Program-made: the position numbers and the translations under genes
NCBI GenBank assembly: GCA_045569115.1
Contig: JBJKZS010000076.1
Span: 1-25,151 of the forward strand
DNA length: 25,151 nucleotides
Reading direction: 5' to 3'
Source: S15-B10 sp045569115
GTDB taxonomy: Bacteria; Fidelibacterota; Marinisomatia; Marinisomatales; S15-B10
Shown here: positions 1-9,229 of the stretch, in pieces
How positions within the stretch are numbered: the first letter of the stretch is position 1
How the letters are laid out: each line of letters begins with the position of its first letter
The notes under the pieces: model-generated
Database searches by the model: none
Told to the model about the DNA's origin: nothing
What the model saw: the letters and a program-made list of their open reading frames with translations, nothing else

Positions 1-2489
1 ATATCAGAACCAAAGACTGATTTAAATTCATTTGCTTCTCTACAAATAATAAGATATCCCCCACTCTCAATTTGAGTATTTTGAGGAAAATAAAATTGTT
101 CATCTTGGCCATCAGATATAATCCAATTTTCTAAACTGATTTTACCTGAAGTACTATTGTATAGTTCAAACCAATCACCTGGATCTGCAACATTAAACGA
201 ACTATAATTAATTTCATTAATACTGATGCTACCAGTTGTTGAATCCGGGACAAAAATTGCTTTAATATCCATTCCCTTAGTAGGAAGGACTGTCATTACT
301 TCACCTATTGAACCACTACCGCCTTGCCAATGTGAAAAAGTAAAACCTGGCTTAGGCAGAGGGACTAATTTCACAGGAATTTCACTAAAATACTTTCCAT
401 CCCAATCATCCTCTTCAATTAAAATTGAATTAAGTTTGACCTGACCTCCATTTGAAGGTGCAACGCCTATATTTATTGCTACCTCTTTAGAAAACTCAAA
501 ATATTCACTTAAATGCCTTAAAACTGATTCAGGCCTATTCTTCAGAAATATTTTTAACTTATTAAGCTCCCAGTCATAACAATAAGGTCCAGGACAACCA
601 TACCCATCATCTTCTTTCCATCTATTCAAGTGCCTATCTAAAACTGGTCCAATATCGTTATATAGACCTTCCACAACTCTAGTAGTATTTGAAGAAGAAA
701 GTTTTGTATTAAGTAGATCAAGGTATCTATTCAAAAAATGATCCCTAAACTTTTCATTTTCCAAAAGCTTTCTAAAAATAAAGGTGGACCACGCAGGATT
801 GGGCCACGCATTACCACCGGCTTCAGTTGTATTTGTAGCATGAAGAATATGGTTTACATAATAACCTTTAGTACCATCGGCCCACCAATCATCCCATAGA
901 CCATATCCTGTGTCAGTATCATATAATATCCATCTCCATTTCCCCTCACCATTTCTAGAGCGCCAAAACTTATTATTATTTGCTGGCCAATCAATATTCC
1001 CTACAAAGGTTTCCATTACTTGATAATCAATGAAATTATTGATATCAATCAAGGAAGTAATTTGATTGTAATTTTCTGCTAAGCTTAAATCATTATTTTC
1101 TAAAAAGTTGATAAGTTCAAAATAATGTTCTAGATCACCATGTATGATTTTTGGTACAGGAACTTCTTTGTATTCGAGCATATCAAGTTCTTCTTCAGGA
1201 ACAAAATGGTGATGTTCAATAAAATGTTCACTTACCTTTTCTCGAATATTGTGAATACCCCAATACTCGCCATTAAGATAAACAACTGATGGACGATATG
1301 CCTGAAAATCAAGGTTTTTATTATCCTTAACTAGGGAATAAGTAATTGCATCGCGTATCATAGTTGACCACCAATCATTCCCACTATTCCGAAGTATAAA
1401 GGATTCAAATTCCATGAGAGGTATCTCTGGGAAAAGTTTATAATTCAATTCTCCAACATCATATTTGCTTCGGAAAAGAATTGCCAACGACTTTTGTGGA
1501 AACCCTGTGGACCCGGAACCAAAGATTTCAGCTCCAGCTCTATGATTGAAAGCAAGTTTTCCATCAGTTTCGAACATTTCAATATTTATTGGAACCTCAA
1601 TATCAACGACACTTTCACCTACCCATTGAATTTCTTCATATATCCCATTTTCTCCCCAAAGATTATCTGGATCTGTAGAAATAGAAAAAATGGGAAGGTC
1701 ATGGTCTTTCAAATCGTTAATGAAATAAGTTCTTGTAGTAGTCTTACTTTTTTGCATTGATATAGTATCAAAAACAGCCGCTCTTAAAATTGTTGTTTTT
1801 ACAAATGTTAAAGGATTTAAATAAATTTGTGCTGTTGAATCAGGGTCACTACCATTTAGAGTAAAACGAACTTCACCATTTTCAAATTCTGTAGAAATAT
1901 TAACCTCTACCTGATTAGGATAAAAACCCGCTATTTTGTCAATTTTTGGAAAAGGAACTGTTACAATAATTTTTGATCCATCTGAAGTATTTGAAGTACC
2001 CGGTGTTGGTCTCTTAAAAAAGAACCATTCCTGTGATCCATCTGGTTTTCTTCCTCTAGAATAATCTGGAGGGATCTTCCCCGAAAAAATTGAGTCTATT
2101 AGTACTCCTGAAGGACTCGACAGAAGTAATGGCTCACCAGCTGATTTAATTTTGAAATTAGTGTGAGGATTGTCTTCACTTGGACTTTTATCTTTCCCAG
2201 AAGCAAAAACTAATAATACGCCCTTTCCTGGAATCTCAATTTTCCCAAATTTCCAACGATTTGGAGTATCTGGATTGTCAGATAAACTATATCCTTCTAA
2301 ATTAACGGAATTGGTGTCATCGTTATAAATTTCTAACCAATCAGAAAAGTCTCCATCGCTATCAGATATGGTAGTATCATTCTTGGACATGACTTCATTG
2401 ATAAATAGTCTCTGAGAAAATATACTTGTACTAAATAGAAAAAAAATAAGCACTAGGTACAAACTTTTCTTTAACCTGAATTGTTTCAT
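1..2489 (-). CDS. Secreted CotH kinase-family protein with lamin-tail domains (C-terminus beyond window)
   Basis: An open frame runs from an ATG at 2489 to the left edge without a stop, giving about 829 codons; the C-terminus is outside the window. A signal peptide (MKQFRLKKS, then a hydrophobic stretch to about residue 25) predicts export. Domains in order: a lamin-tail domain (about 26-135, with FINEVMSKND and DWLEIYN), a chitobiase/hexosaminidase C-terminal-like sandwich (about 175-240, TLNGSDPDS), a CotH domain (about 295-620), an InlB-like repeat (about 665-745) and a second lamin-tail domain near the edge (INEINYSS, DWFELYN). CotH hallmarks seen are RNSGNDWW, VVYLNGEYWGIHN and WRWILYDTDTG. 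CotH-family proteins are atypical kinases, and the spore-coat member phosphorylates another coat protein; secreted bacterial members with lamin-tail domains have no agreed substrate. The gene follows the sulfatase on the same strand after 178 bases, so it may have its own promoter. Any C-terminal sorting signal would lie off the window. The family call is firm and the role unknown. Confidence 0.85.
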   Translation of the reverse strand, partial: MKQFRLKKSLYLVLIFFLFSTSIFSQRLFINEVMSKNDTTISDSDGDFSDWLEIYNDDTNSVNLEGYSLSDNPDTPNRWKFGKIEIPGKGVLLVFASGKDKSPSEDNPHTNFKIKSAGEPLLLSSPSGVLIDSIFSGKIPPDYSRGRKPDGSQEWFFFKRPTPGTSNTSDGSKIIVTVPFPKIDKIAGFYPNQVEVNISTEFENGEVRFTLNGSDPDSTAQIYLNPLTFVKTTILRAAVFDTISMQKSKTTTRTYFINDLKDHDLPIFSISTDPDNLWGENGIYEEIQWVGESVVDIEVPINIEMFETDGKLAFNHRAGAEIFGSGSTGFPQKSLAILFRSKYDVGELNYKLFPEIPLMEFESFILRNSGNDWWSTMIRDAITYSLVKDNKNLDFQAYRPSVVYLNGEYWGIHNIREKVSEHFIEHHHFVPEEELDMLEYKEVPVPKIIHGDLEHYFELINFLENNDLSLAENYNQITSLIDINNFIDYQVMETFVGNIDWPANNNKFWRSRNGEGKWRWILYDTDTGYGLWDDWWADGTKGYYVNHILHATNTTEAGGNAWPNPAWSTFIFRKLLENEKFRDHFLNRYLDLLNTKLSSSNTTRVVEGLYNDIGPVLDRHLNRWKEDDGYGCPGPYCYDWELNKLKIFLKNRPESVLRHLSEYFEFSKEVAINIGVAPSNGGQVKLNSILIEEDDWDGKYFSEIPVKLVPLPKPGFTFSHWQGGSGSIGEVMTVLPTKGMDIKAIFVPDSTTGSISINEINYSSFNVADPGDWFELYNSTSGKISLENWIISDGQDEQFYFPQNTQIESGGYLIICREANEFKSVFGSD

Positions 2490-2617
2490 TCTAAATAATA
2501 ATTAGTTGGTAATTAAAATTAACTTTTATATATAAATAGACTCGTTTAGAAGAATAATCTCATTCAAAAACTTTGTGATATTGCGAGCCTCTATTAAATG
2601 TTACAATTAAAACAGAA

Positions 2618-2634
2618 AATATTCCTTGAATATT
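2618..2634 (-). terminator. Short AT-rich inverted repeat downstream of the sulfatase gene, possible weak terminator
   Basis: Read on the minus strand, AATATTC and GAATATT flank a 3-base loop about 34 bases after the sulfatase stop codon, followed by TTCTGTTTT. The seven-pair stem is AT-rich and therefore weak. It could end the galM-to-sulfatase transcript before the CotH gene. The rest of the 178-base gap (2490-2667) shows only AT-rich sequence with no convincing promoter. Confidence 0.25.
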
Positions 2635-2667
2635 AAACAGTTTTAATTGGAAAACCTTTAATTCCAT

Positions 2668-4251
2668 TTAATCATCTAATGGGTGAGAATATTTTTTAGT
2701 TAATTCAAATAACTCAGGAAAAGACTCATCTGAATCATCGTAGAATTCTTTTAGCTCGAAAAGCTCTTTCCTTAAACGCTCTTGAATTAATGTGAATTGG
2801 GGTTTGCCATAAATATTATTTAATTCATTTGGATCATTATTAAGGTCATACATCTCCCAATATGGCTCACTATCTTTAATTACATTTCCTTCAAAATTCC
2901 AATGTCCTGTTGGATAAAATTCGTTATGAGAATAACCCAAACCTTTACTGTAAAAATAGATAAGTTTATAATCCTTTGTTCTTATTCCATAGTGACCAGG
3001 TATGTTAAAATGAGCCCCATGCATCCAGTATCTGTAATACATGGATTGACGCCAAGTTTCAGGAGTATTGCCTTCCACAATATCACGAAGGCTCTCACCT
3101 TGAATATCATCAGGAATTGGTACATTACCATAATCAAGGAAAGTGCTCGCAAAATCTATATTTGTGACTATATCATCGTTGATCGAACCTGGCTTGACGA
3201 CCTTAGGGTATCGTATTAAAAGAGGAATCTGTAAAGATTCTTCATACATAAAACGTTTGTCGTACATACCATGTTCTCCTAGATAAAAACCCTGATCTGA
3301 AGTATAGACTACAATGGTATTGTCAGTTAAGTTGTTTTCATCAAGATATTCAAGAACTCTTCCAACATTTTCGTCTATAGAAGCAACACATCTAAGATAT
3401 TTTTTAATATACGATTGGTATTGAGCAGCCTTACGTGCTTGGCCCGATAAGTGACCTGTTTCACTTTCGTAAAAGGTATGATTCTCTCCAATTTTTTGGG
3501 TCTGGAGTTTTATACCATAACCTCGCGTAGTATAGTCATCAAAAAGAGTCTCTGGTTCAGGAACATCAATATCTGCCAATAAATTGTTGTACTTTTCACT
3601 ATGCTCCCATTCATCGTGTGGAGCTTTATAATGTAACAATAGACTAAAAGGTTTATCTTTAGGACGATTGTCTAAAAATTCCAGCGCAAAGTCAGTATTA
3701 ATATCAGTAACATACCCTTTATACTTTACTCCTATACCAGCCTTAGGATCTCTGGACCAACCTCTACCCATTTCACAATATATAGGATCGTGATATAATC
3801 CTTGACCTATCATCACCTTCCAATAATCAAAACCTTTAGGTTCCGTGTGAAGATGCCATTTACCTATCATACCTGTATAATAACCTTGAGACCTTAATAG
3901 TTTTGGGAAAGTAACTTGTTCATCTGAAATTTTTTCAACTAATGTATATACTCCATTCTTGTGACTATGCTTTCCAGTGAGGATTGATGCTCGACTTGGT
4001 GTACATATTGAATTGGTACAGAAAGCATTATCAAAACGCATTCCTTCATCGGCCAAACGATCCAGGTTTGGTGTTTTAAAAACCTCTGAAAGGAAATCAT
4101 TATAAGCACTTACTGCGGGAACAGCATGATCATCTGACATAATAAATATAATATTAGGCCTAGAGTCAGTTACAGTTTTAGGTGAGCTACAAGTAAAAAT
4201 CAGTGATGCAAAAAAAGGGATTAAGAAAAGTTTTATTTGCAATTTATTCAT
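2668..4251 (-). CDS. Formylglycine-dependent sulfatase (family S1), lipoprotein
   Basis: This 527-residue protein is an S1 (alkaline-phosphatase-fold) sulfatase that should hydrolyse sulfate esters on a carbohydrate. The sequence shows a lipoprotein signal peptide with Cys21 (LIFTC), the paired metal-binding aspartates D40-D41 in MSDDHA, the maturation motif CTPSR with Cys83 as the residue converted to formylglycine, GKWH (K131, H133), HYKAPH (H207, H212) and a C-terminal metal site in TSDQG (D319, Q320). Maturation would need a formylglycine-generating enzyme or anSME encoded elsewhere. The ATG has GAGGA about nine bases upstream. It is the last gene of the galM-GH43-GH2-sulfatase operon, 12 bases after the GH2 stop. 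Its neighbours suggest a sulfated arabinan or arabinogalactan as substrate; the exact ester position cannot be read from sequence. Confidence 0.93.
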   Translation of the reverse strand: MNKLQIKLFLIPFFASLIFTCSSPKTVTDSRPNIIFIMSDDHAVPAVSAYNDFLSEVFKTPNLDRLADEGMRFDNAFCTNSICTPSRASILTGKHSHKNGVYTLVEKISDEQVTFPKLLRSQGYYTGMIGKWHLHTEPKGFDYWKVMIGQGLYHDPIYCEMGRGWSRDPKAGIGVKYKGYVTDINTDFALEFLDNRPKDKPFSLLLHYKAPHDEWEHSEKYNNLLADIDVPEPETLFDDYTTRGYGIKLQTQKIGENHTFYESETGHLSGQARKAAQYQSYIKKYLRCVASIDENVGRVLEYLDENNLTDNTIVVYTSDQGFYLGEHGMYDKRFMYEESLQIPLLIRYPKVVKPGSINDDIVTNIDFASTFLDYGNVPIPDDIQGESLRDIVEGNTPETWRQSMYYRYWMHGAHFNIPGHYGIRTKDYKLIYFYSKGLGYSHNEFYPTGHWNFEGNVIKDSEPYWEMYDLNNDPNELNNIYGKPQFTLIQERLRKELFELKEFYDDSDESFPELFELTKKYSHPLDD

Positions 4252-4263
4252 TTAATTGAATCC

Positions 4264-6786
4264 TCAATCATTAGTGAGAAAAAGAATTTCTTCCGGAACA
4301 ATCGTCTTTGGAGTGTCAGGTCCAGAATAACTTACTTCTAGTCCTTTACCTCCCTCTCCTTGGAAGAAAAGAACCTTTATGGGATGTTTACCTTTTTTTA
4401 GAGCAATCTGGCCTGATACTTCAGTCATACCATGAGTATAATCATTATCTACAACAAGCTTATCATGTATGAAGATTTTACTACCGTCATCGGAATCAGC
4501 ATAGAAAGTATAGATACCATTTGTAGGTACATGTACAAAACCAAAAAATCTTAGGGCAAAGTAATCATCTGACTCTCTCACTTTTAGATCTAATTTAGAG
4601 GATACTCCTATGCTTGTTGGATCAAGAAGCGAAAAATCTGGTAATTTTCTAAAACCCTGTGATCCCCCTGAACTTTTCTCAAAAGAATTTTTATCAAAAA
4701 ATTCATATTTAATTCCTTTAGAGAAGCTGTTGTCTATACCTGGAATAGTATTAACCTTTGTGAACGTCTTTTCATTTACGCCACTAGACTCTCCATTATC
4801 CCAAAATGTGCGCGCTTTTATTACCACTGTAGCGTCTATTTTAAATGGTTTATTATAAAACAAGGATGATTCATCAGGATCAGAACCATCAATAGTATAA
4901 TAAATATTACCTTTCTTTAATTCATTACGGATTTTGATTTCCATATCATTTAAAAACATATCTCCATTTGAAAGAAAGTAAGGTGGAAGATAACCAGAAT
5001 TAATTTTTTTCACTTCTTCTGGATTCATTTTTATAACATCTCTATCATAAGTCATTAAACCATTCACTTCAATTTCAACATCAGTTGTTTGAGTATATAC
5101 GGCAGCCGAAAGTCCATCTTTAATCATCCATTGAAGTTCACGGTATAGATTAGCATAACCTTCCGTTAAATCTTTCACCGTAGTATAATTTCTGTAGCCC
5201 CAATTATCTTTTTCTAACCAAGTGTGATTTTCTACGGGCAAACCTAATCCCCCAAATTCACCAAGAACTATAGCTCTTTTTTCTTCTACTTCAGGCATAT
5301 CTGGTCCAGGATAAGAATGAATATCATTGATATCTCCAACTCCTCTATCTGCCCATCCACTAGCTGGATTAACTAAACGTGTGGGATCAAGTTTTTTTAC
5401 CATTCTAGTTATTTCCTCAGTCTTAAACTGACCCCAACCTTCGTTAAATGGAACCCAAACAATAATGGATGTATAATTCTTAAATTGATTAATCATTTCT
5501 GTAATTTCAAGCTTGAACTGGTCAGAGGATTTTTTTGATCTAATAGCATCAGGTTCATTCCTATCTATATATTCTCCTCCGCTAGGCATATCCTGCCAAA
5601 CTAAAACTCCGAGCTTATCACACCAGTAATACCAACGCTCTGGTTCAACTTTCACATGCTTTCTGATCATATTAAAACCTAGTTTTTTTGTCACCTCAAT
5701 ATCGTAACGCAAGGCTTCATCAGTAGGAGCACTATAAAGGCCATCTGGCCACCAGCCTTGATCAAGAGGGCCCAGCTGAAAAGTAAATTTATTGTTCAAT
5801 AAAAGTCTGGTGAGTCCTTTATCATCTTTTCCTATTGAAATCTTTCTCATACCAAAGTAAGAGGTCACTTTATCAGCAAGCTTGTTGTTTTCCAAAAGAG
5901 AAATTTCCAAATCATATAGGAAAGGATCCTGTGGTGACCAAAGTCTTGGTTTTTCTAAAGATATTATTGCCTTACTATTAGCTTTACCCACATAGTTGGC
6001 TACTTCATTATTCGCAGATTTTATGACAATATTGATTGAGTGTTCCGGTTTTATTCCCCATATCTTTGGATGTACTGTGACCGTACTTTGATCAATATCA
6101 GAAACAATTTCTAATGATTTAATAAATGATGATGAATTTCCAACAGGCTCAATCCATACTGTTTGCCAAATACCAGTTATAGCTGTATACCAAATTCCTC
6201 TAGGGTCAAGAACTTGCTTCCCACGAGGGATCTCTTCAGTATCCGCAGGATCCCAAGCTGATACAACTAATGTTTGAATTGATCCTGGCTTAATATATTC
6301 TGTAATATCAAAGCTGAAGGAATCATATCCACCACGATGTATTCCGACTTCATTATCATTTAACCAAACTTTTGCTTCCCAATCAACAGCACCAAAATTG
6401 AGAATTACCCGATTTTTTTCCCAGGATGAAGGAATTTCAAATGTTGTTTTATACCATAATTTACTCTCAGGTGTAACTTTTTTCTTAACCCCAGAAAGAG
6501 CCGATTCAACAGGAAATGGTACTAGAATTTTCCCTTGTGTTTCCTCAAAAAAAGTTGAGCTTTTTGGTAAAACCGCATAATCCCAGAGTCCGTTTAGATT
6601 CACCCATTCATTTCGCTCCATTTGAGGCCTTGGGTACTCGGGAAGAGGGTTTCTAGGGTTAACATCCTTAGCGAACTTACTAATCAAGCCATCATCTTTT
6701 ATTCTCCAGGCTTCTGAATCCAAGCTTGAACACCCCATGAATGCTAGACTGAACAATGACACAAAAACTATTGTATTATTTCTCAT
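4264..6786 (-). CDS. Glycoside hydrolase family 2 enzyme with C-terminal PA14 domain, lipoprotein
   Basis: An 840-residue lipoprotein (Cys19 in FMGC) of the GH2 beta-galactosidase/beta-glucuronidase superfamily, predicted to remove beta-linked residues from a polysaccharide. Domains in order: the GH2 sugar-binding jelly roll (about 45-215, NLNGLWDY and HRGGYDSF), an immunoglobulin-like domain (about 215-318) and the TIM barrel (about 325-600). The general acid/base is E449 in PFNEGWG and the nucleophile is E510 in VLGEFGG. A chitobiase-C-like sandwich follows (about 620-678, TIDGSDPDES), then a PA14 carbohydrate-binding domain (about 690-837, YTFYADSDDGSKIFI). AAGGAG lies six bases before the ATG. 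The gene sits between the GH43 and sulfatase genes with 9- and 12-base gaps. Substrate is unproven: beta-galactosidase on arabinogalactan fits the context, but beta-glucuronidase or another beta-exoglycosidase remains possible. Confidence 0.92.
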   Translation of the reverse strand: MRNNTIVFVSLFSLAFMGCSSLDSEAWRIKDDGLISKFAKDVNPRNPLPEYPRPQMERNEWVNLNGLWDYAVLPKSSTFFEETQGKILVPFPVESALSGVKKKVTPESKLWYKTTFEIPSSWEKNRVILNFGAVDWEAKVWLNDNEVGIHRGGYDSFSFDITEYIKPGSIQTLVVSAWDPADTEEIPRGKQVLDPRGIWYTAITGIWQTVWIEPVGNSSSFIKSLEIVSDIDQSTVTVHPKIWGIKPEHSINIVIKSANNEVANYVGKANSKAIISLEKPRLWSPQDPFLYDLEISLLENNKLADKVTSYFGMRKISIGKDDKGLTRLLLNNKFTFQLGPLDQGWWPDGLYSAPTDEALRYDIEVTKKLGFNMIRKHVKVEPERWYYWCDKLGVLVWQDMPSGGEYIDRNEPDAIRSKKSSDQFKLEITEMINQFKNYTSIIVWVPFNEGWGQFKTEEITRMVKKLDPTRLVNPASGWADRGVGDINDIHSYPGPDMPEVEEKRAIVLGEFGGLGLPVENHTWLEKDNWGYRNYTTVKDLTEGYANLYRELQWMIKDGLSAAVYTQTTDVEIEVNGLMTYDRDVIKMNPEEVKKINSGYLPPYFLSNGDMFLNDMEIKIRNELKKGNIYYTIDGSDPDESSLFYNKPFKIDATVVIKARTFWDNGESSGVNEKTFTKVNTIPGIDNSFSKGIKYEFFDKNSFEKSSGGSQGFRKLPDFSLLDPTSIGVSSKLDLKVRESDDYFALRFFGFVHVPTNGIYTFYADSDDGSKIFIHDKLVVDNDYTHGMTEVSGQIALKKGKHPIKVLFFQGEGGKGLEVSYSGPDTPKTIVPEEILFLTND

Positions 6787-6795
6787 TTTTTCTCC

Positions 6796-7914
6796 TTAAT
6801 GCGGTGGCCTTGTTAAACCTGGAGGTAAAACACTCGTTTCTTCAAATTCCATAAGTTCATAAGTCTTATCTGTAATTATTGGCCAATCATCCTCCCAGAC
6901 TAACTTCCTTAAACCTAGCTTAGCTCTACCATTATCTTGACCATCATAATAATGGAAAGAGAAGCAGAAAACTCCTTTTTCATCTTTAAATATACCAGCA
7001 TGGCCTGGACCAATATATTTTCCTTTACTTTCAAGAACTAAAGTTCCACCACCGTCAACTAAATTTTTTCCTGCTCTGTCAAAATAAGGTCCTTCAGGTA
7101 ACTTAGAGCGTCCTACAAGAATTTGGTAATCACTTTCGATTCCATTACAGCATCGATCCCAGTTAACAAAAAGGTAGTAATAACCCTCAAACTTATATAC
7201 AAATGGAGCTTCAATATTGTTTTCAGTATACTTGTTGTCACCATAGTTTGCTAATTGGGTAAATGCTTTATTCCCAGGAGACCAAATTGGATCAGTTCCA
7301 ATAGGAATATGGCCTGTTTTTGGATCAAGTCTTACAATCCATATTCCCCCATATCCTGGAGAATTTTCTAAACCATGAGATCCAAAGGAAAGCCATAGAT
7401 TCCCAGCATAGTCTTCAAAAACAGCTGGGTCAATAGCACAAGGACCGCCATTATCATAAGTATACTTGTCAGTACTAATTACTGGCTTACCATCATCTGT
7501 CCAGGTTATATCTGGAGCTATTCCACTTCCGACAGCTCTCCCAATAGAAGCAACACCATCTTGTCCTGAAAAAGACCAATTTGAGTAATAAATAATTTTT
7601 TTATCCGAATAAGGTAGATCTGGCGCCCAGAATTTTCCCCTATTATTAGGATAAAGTTTTTTTAACCATTTTGGAGTATTTATTCCTAAAAGAATATCTT
7701 CACCAGCCAACCATTTCTTTTTGTCAAAAGAATAGAACCTCGATTTAATTCCTTTGTCCTCATTACCTCCAGTAGTGCTAAAGGTCATATACTTTCCATC
7801 AAATTTTCTAACCGTTGAAGGATCATGAATTCTAATGTATTTGTCAGAAACTCCGAAACAACCTGAAAGAGAAAAAACAATCAGAATTCTTAATTCAAAC
7901 CCTTTATTGGACAT
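6796..7914 (-). CDS. GH43 endo-alpha-1,5-L-arabinanase-like enzyme, lipoprotein
   Basis: A 372-residue five-bladed-propeller hydrolase of family GH43, closest in motif pattern to arabinan endo-1,5-alpha-L-arabinosidases (EC 3.2.1.99). The three catalytic carboxylates are visible: base D31 in IHDPS at the start of the fold, pKa modulator D162 in AIDPA, and acid E235 in NIEAPF. Also typical of endo-arabinanases are WDRCCNG (about 252-258), GPYFDRAG, DGGGT and the H305 site in GPGHAG. A short signal peptide ends at a lipobox (LSGC, Cys19). The ATG at 7914 has no clear Shine-Dalgarno; an in-frame TGA eight codons upstream rules out a longer start. It lies 35 bases after galM and 9 before GH2. Together with araA elsewhere in the window, it points to arabinan as the polymer. 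Exo-arabinosidase activity is the main alternative. Confidence 0.92.
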   Translation of the reverse strand: MSNKGFELRILIVFSLSGCFGVSDKYIRIHDPSTVRKFDGKYMTFSTTGGNEDKGIKSRFYSFDKKKWLAGEDILLGINTPKWLKKLYPNNRGKFWAPDLPYSDKKIIYYSNWSFSGQDGVASIGRAVGSGIAPDITWTDDGKPVISTDKYTYDNGGPCAIDPAVFEDYAGNLWLSFGSHGLENSPGYGGIWIVRLDPKTGHIPIGTDPIWSPGNKAFTQLANYGDNKYTENNIEAPFVYKFEGYYYLFVNWDRCCNGIESDYQILVGRSKLPEGPYFDRAGKNLVDGGGTLVLESKGKYIGPGHAGIFKDEKGVFCFSFHYYDGQDNGRAKLGLRKLVWEDDWPIITDKTYELMEFEETSVLPPGLTRPPH

Positions 7915-7949
7915 AACAAAGACTAAAATACAATGTCAGTAATTTCTGT

Positions 7950-9089
7950 TTATTTTGTCGAAAAACGGTATACAGTTGTTTGAGTATAAATATCTTTTGG
8001 TTTAAGTGTAACAGTTGGAAAACTAGGTTGGTTAACAGAGTCTGGGAAATGATCCGCTTCTAGACATAAAGCTGATCGATGATGGTATTTTTTCCCCAAC
8101 TTACCTTTAGATGAACCATCTAAAAAATTACCCGAATAAAACTGCATTCCCGGCTCTGTTGTCAGCACTTCCATAAATCTTCCAGAAAGAGGTTCATAGA
8201 GTGTGACTGCTAATCTTAAAGAACTATCCCAGTCATTTAGAACCCAATTATGATCATATCCTAATCCGATTTCAAGTTGCTTATCCTCTTCATTAATTCT
8301 TTTTCCTATTCGAGTTACCTCACGGAAATCCATAGGTGTATCTGTTACATTTTTAAGTTCGCCAGTAGGAATAAGTCCTTGGCGAACTGGAGTGAATTTA
8401 TCAGCATTAATCCATAATTCATGATCAAGAATATCACCTTCTCCAGCTCCTGAAAGGTTAAAGTAGCCGTGATGAGTAGGATTTATAACTGTAAGTTGAT
8501 CTGTCGTTGCCTCGTACTCTATTTTTAATTCATTTTGATCTGTTAGCGAATAGATTACTGAAATAGAAAGGTTACCGGGGTAACCTTCTTCACCATCTTT
8601 ACTAAGGTAAAAAAGCTTCAAACCGGGAGTCCCATCATTTTCAATAATTTCAGGGGCCCAAATCCTCTTATTAAATCCTTTAATTCCACCATGCAGATGA
8701 TTTCCGTTATCATTTTGGGCAAGATTATAATCCTTTCCACCTAAATTAAAATTACCATCAGCAATACGATTTCCAACTCTTCCACAAATAGCTCCAAAAT
8801 ATGATTTGTCTGAAACATATTGTTCAATATTATCAAAACCTAAAACCACATCAGCAAGTTTCCCCTTACGATCAGGAACTCGCAAAGTCGTCACAATAGC
8901 ACCATAGTTAATGACTTCCATTTCAACCCCATGTCGGTTCTTAAATGAAAAAATAGAGATTTCCTTACCTCCTTCTATTCTACCGTAAGGGTTTTCCACT
9001 ATAGTAATTGAATTTTCTTTCATACTTGAACAGCTAACCAGAAAAACTGATATAATTAATGTGAATATGTGCAAAAAGTTCTGGTTCAT
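7950..9089 (-). CDS. galM: Aldose 1-epimerase (mutarotase), lipoprotein
   Basis: A 379-residue aldose 1-epimerase (EC 5.1.3.3), which interconverts alpha and beta anomers of free sugars. The acid histidine lies in NPTHHGYFNLSG (H206/H207), the base is E344 in LCLEADHFPD, and the sugar-binding pair is in NHLHGG (about 130-135). Unlike cytoplasmic GalM it carries a signal peptide and lipobox (FLVSC, Cys20), so it acts outside the cytoplasm, where GH43 and GH2 would release sugars. It is the first gene of the four-gene operon; AGGAG lies about nine bases before the ATG. The intergenic region upstream carries a 16-base palindrome that may control it. L-arabinose is a plausible substrate as well as galactose or glucose, because family members act on several aldoses. 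Confidence 0.95.
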   Translation of the reverse strand: MNQNFLHIFTLIISVFLVSCSSMKENSITIVENPYGRIEGGKEISIFSFKNRHGVEMEVINYGAIVTTLRVPDRKGKLADVVLGFDNIEQYVSDKSYFGAICGRVGNRIADGNFNLGGKDYNLAQNDNGNHLHGGIKGFNKRIWAPEIIENDGTPGLKLFYLSKDGEEGYPGNLSISVIYSLTDQNELKIEYEATTDQLTVINPTHHGYFNLSGAGEGDILDHELWINADKFTPVRQGLIPTGELKNVTDTPMDFREVTRIGKRINEEDKQLEIGLGYDHNWVLNDWDSSLRLAVTLYEPLSGRFMEVLTTEPGMQFYSGNFLDGSSKGKLGKKYHHRSALCLEADHFPDSVNQPSFPTVTLKPKDIYTQTTVYRFSTK

Positions 9090-9178
9090 AGAGCTGTTCT
9101 CCTGGATTTTGATTTACAGATTTTCTTTGGAAAAGTTTAAGAAGATTTATAAGATTGGTTTTAGATAAAGAAAATAAA

Positions 9179-9194
9179 AAGGGAAATTTCCCTT
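9179..9194. promoter_or_regulatory. Perfect 16-base palindrome in the galM / small-lipoprotein divergent region, candidate operator
   Basis: AAGGGAAATTTCCCTT is a perfect self-complementary 16-mer, about 90 bases upstream of the galM ATG and 35 bases upstream of the divergent lipoprotein ATG. It has no loop, which suits a dimeric repressor or activator site better than a terminator. No regulator gene in the window can be paired with it. The rest of the 140-base gap is AT-rich. Confidence 0.45.
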
Positions 9195-9229
9195 GATTAA
9201 ATTTTAAAATACTTTTAGGATGTAACATA

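Noticed and set aside
1494..1760. Plus-strand open frame inside the CotH gene
   Set aside because: It is antisense to a well-supported coding region with clear CotH and sandwich motifs.
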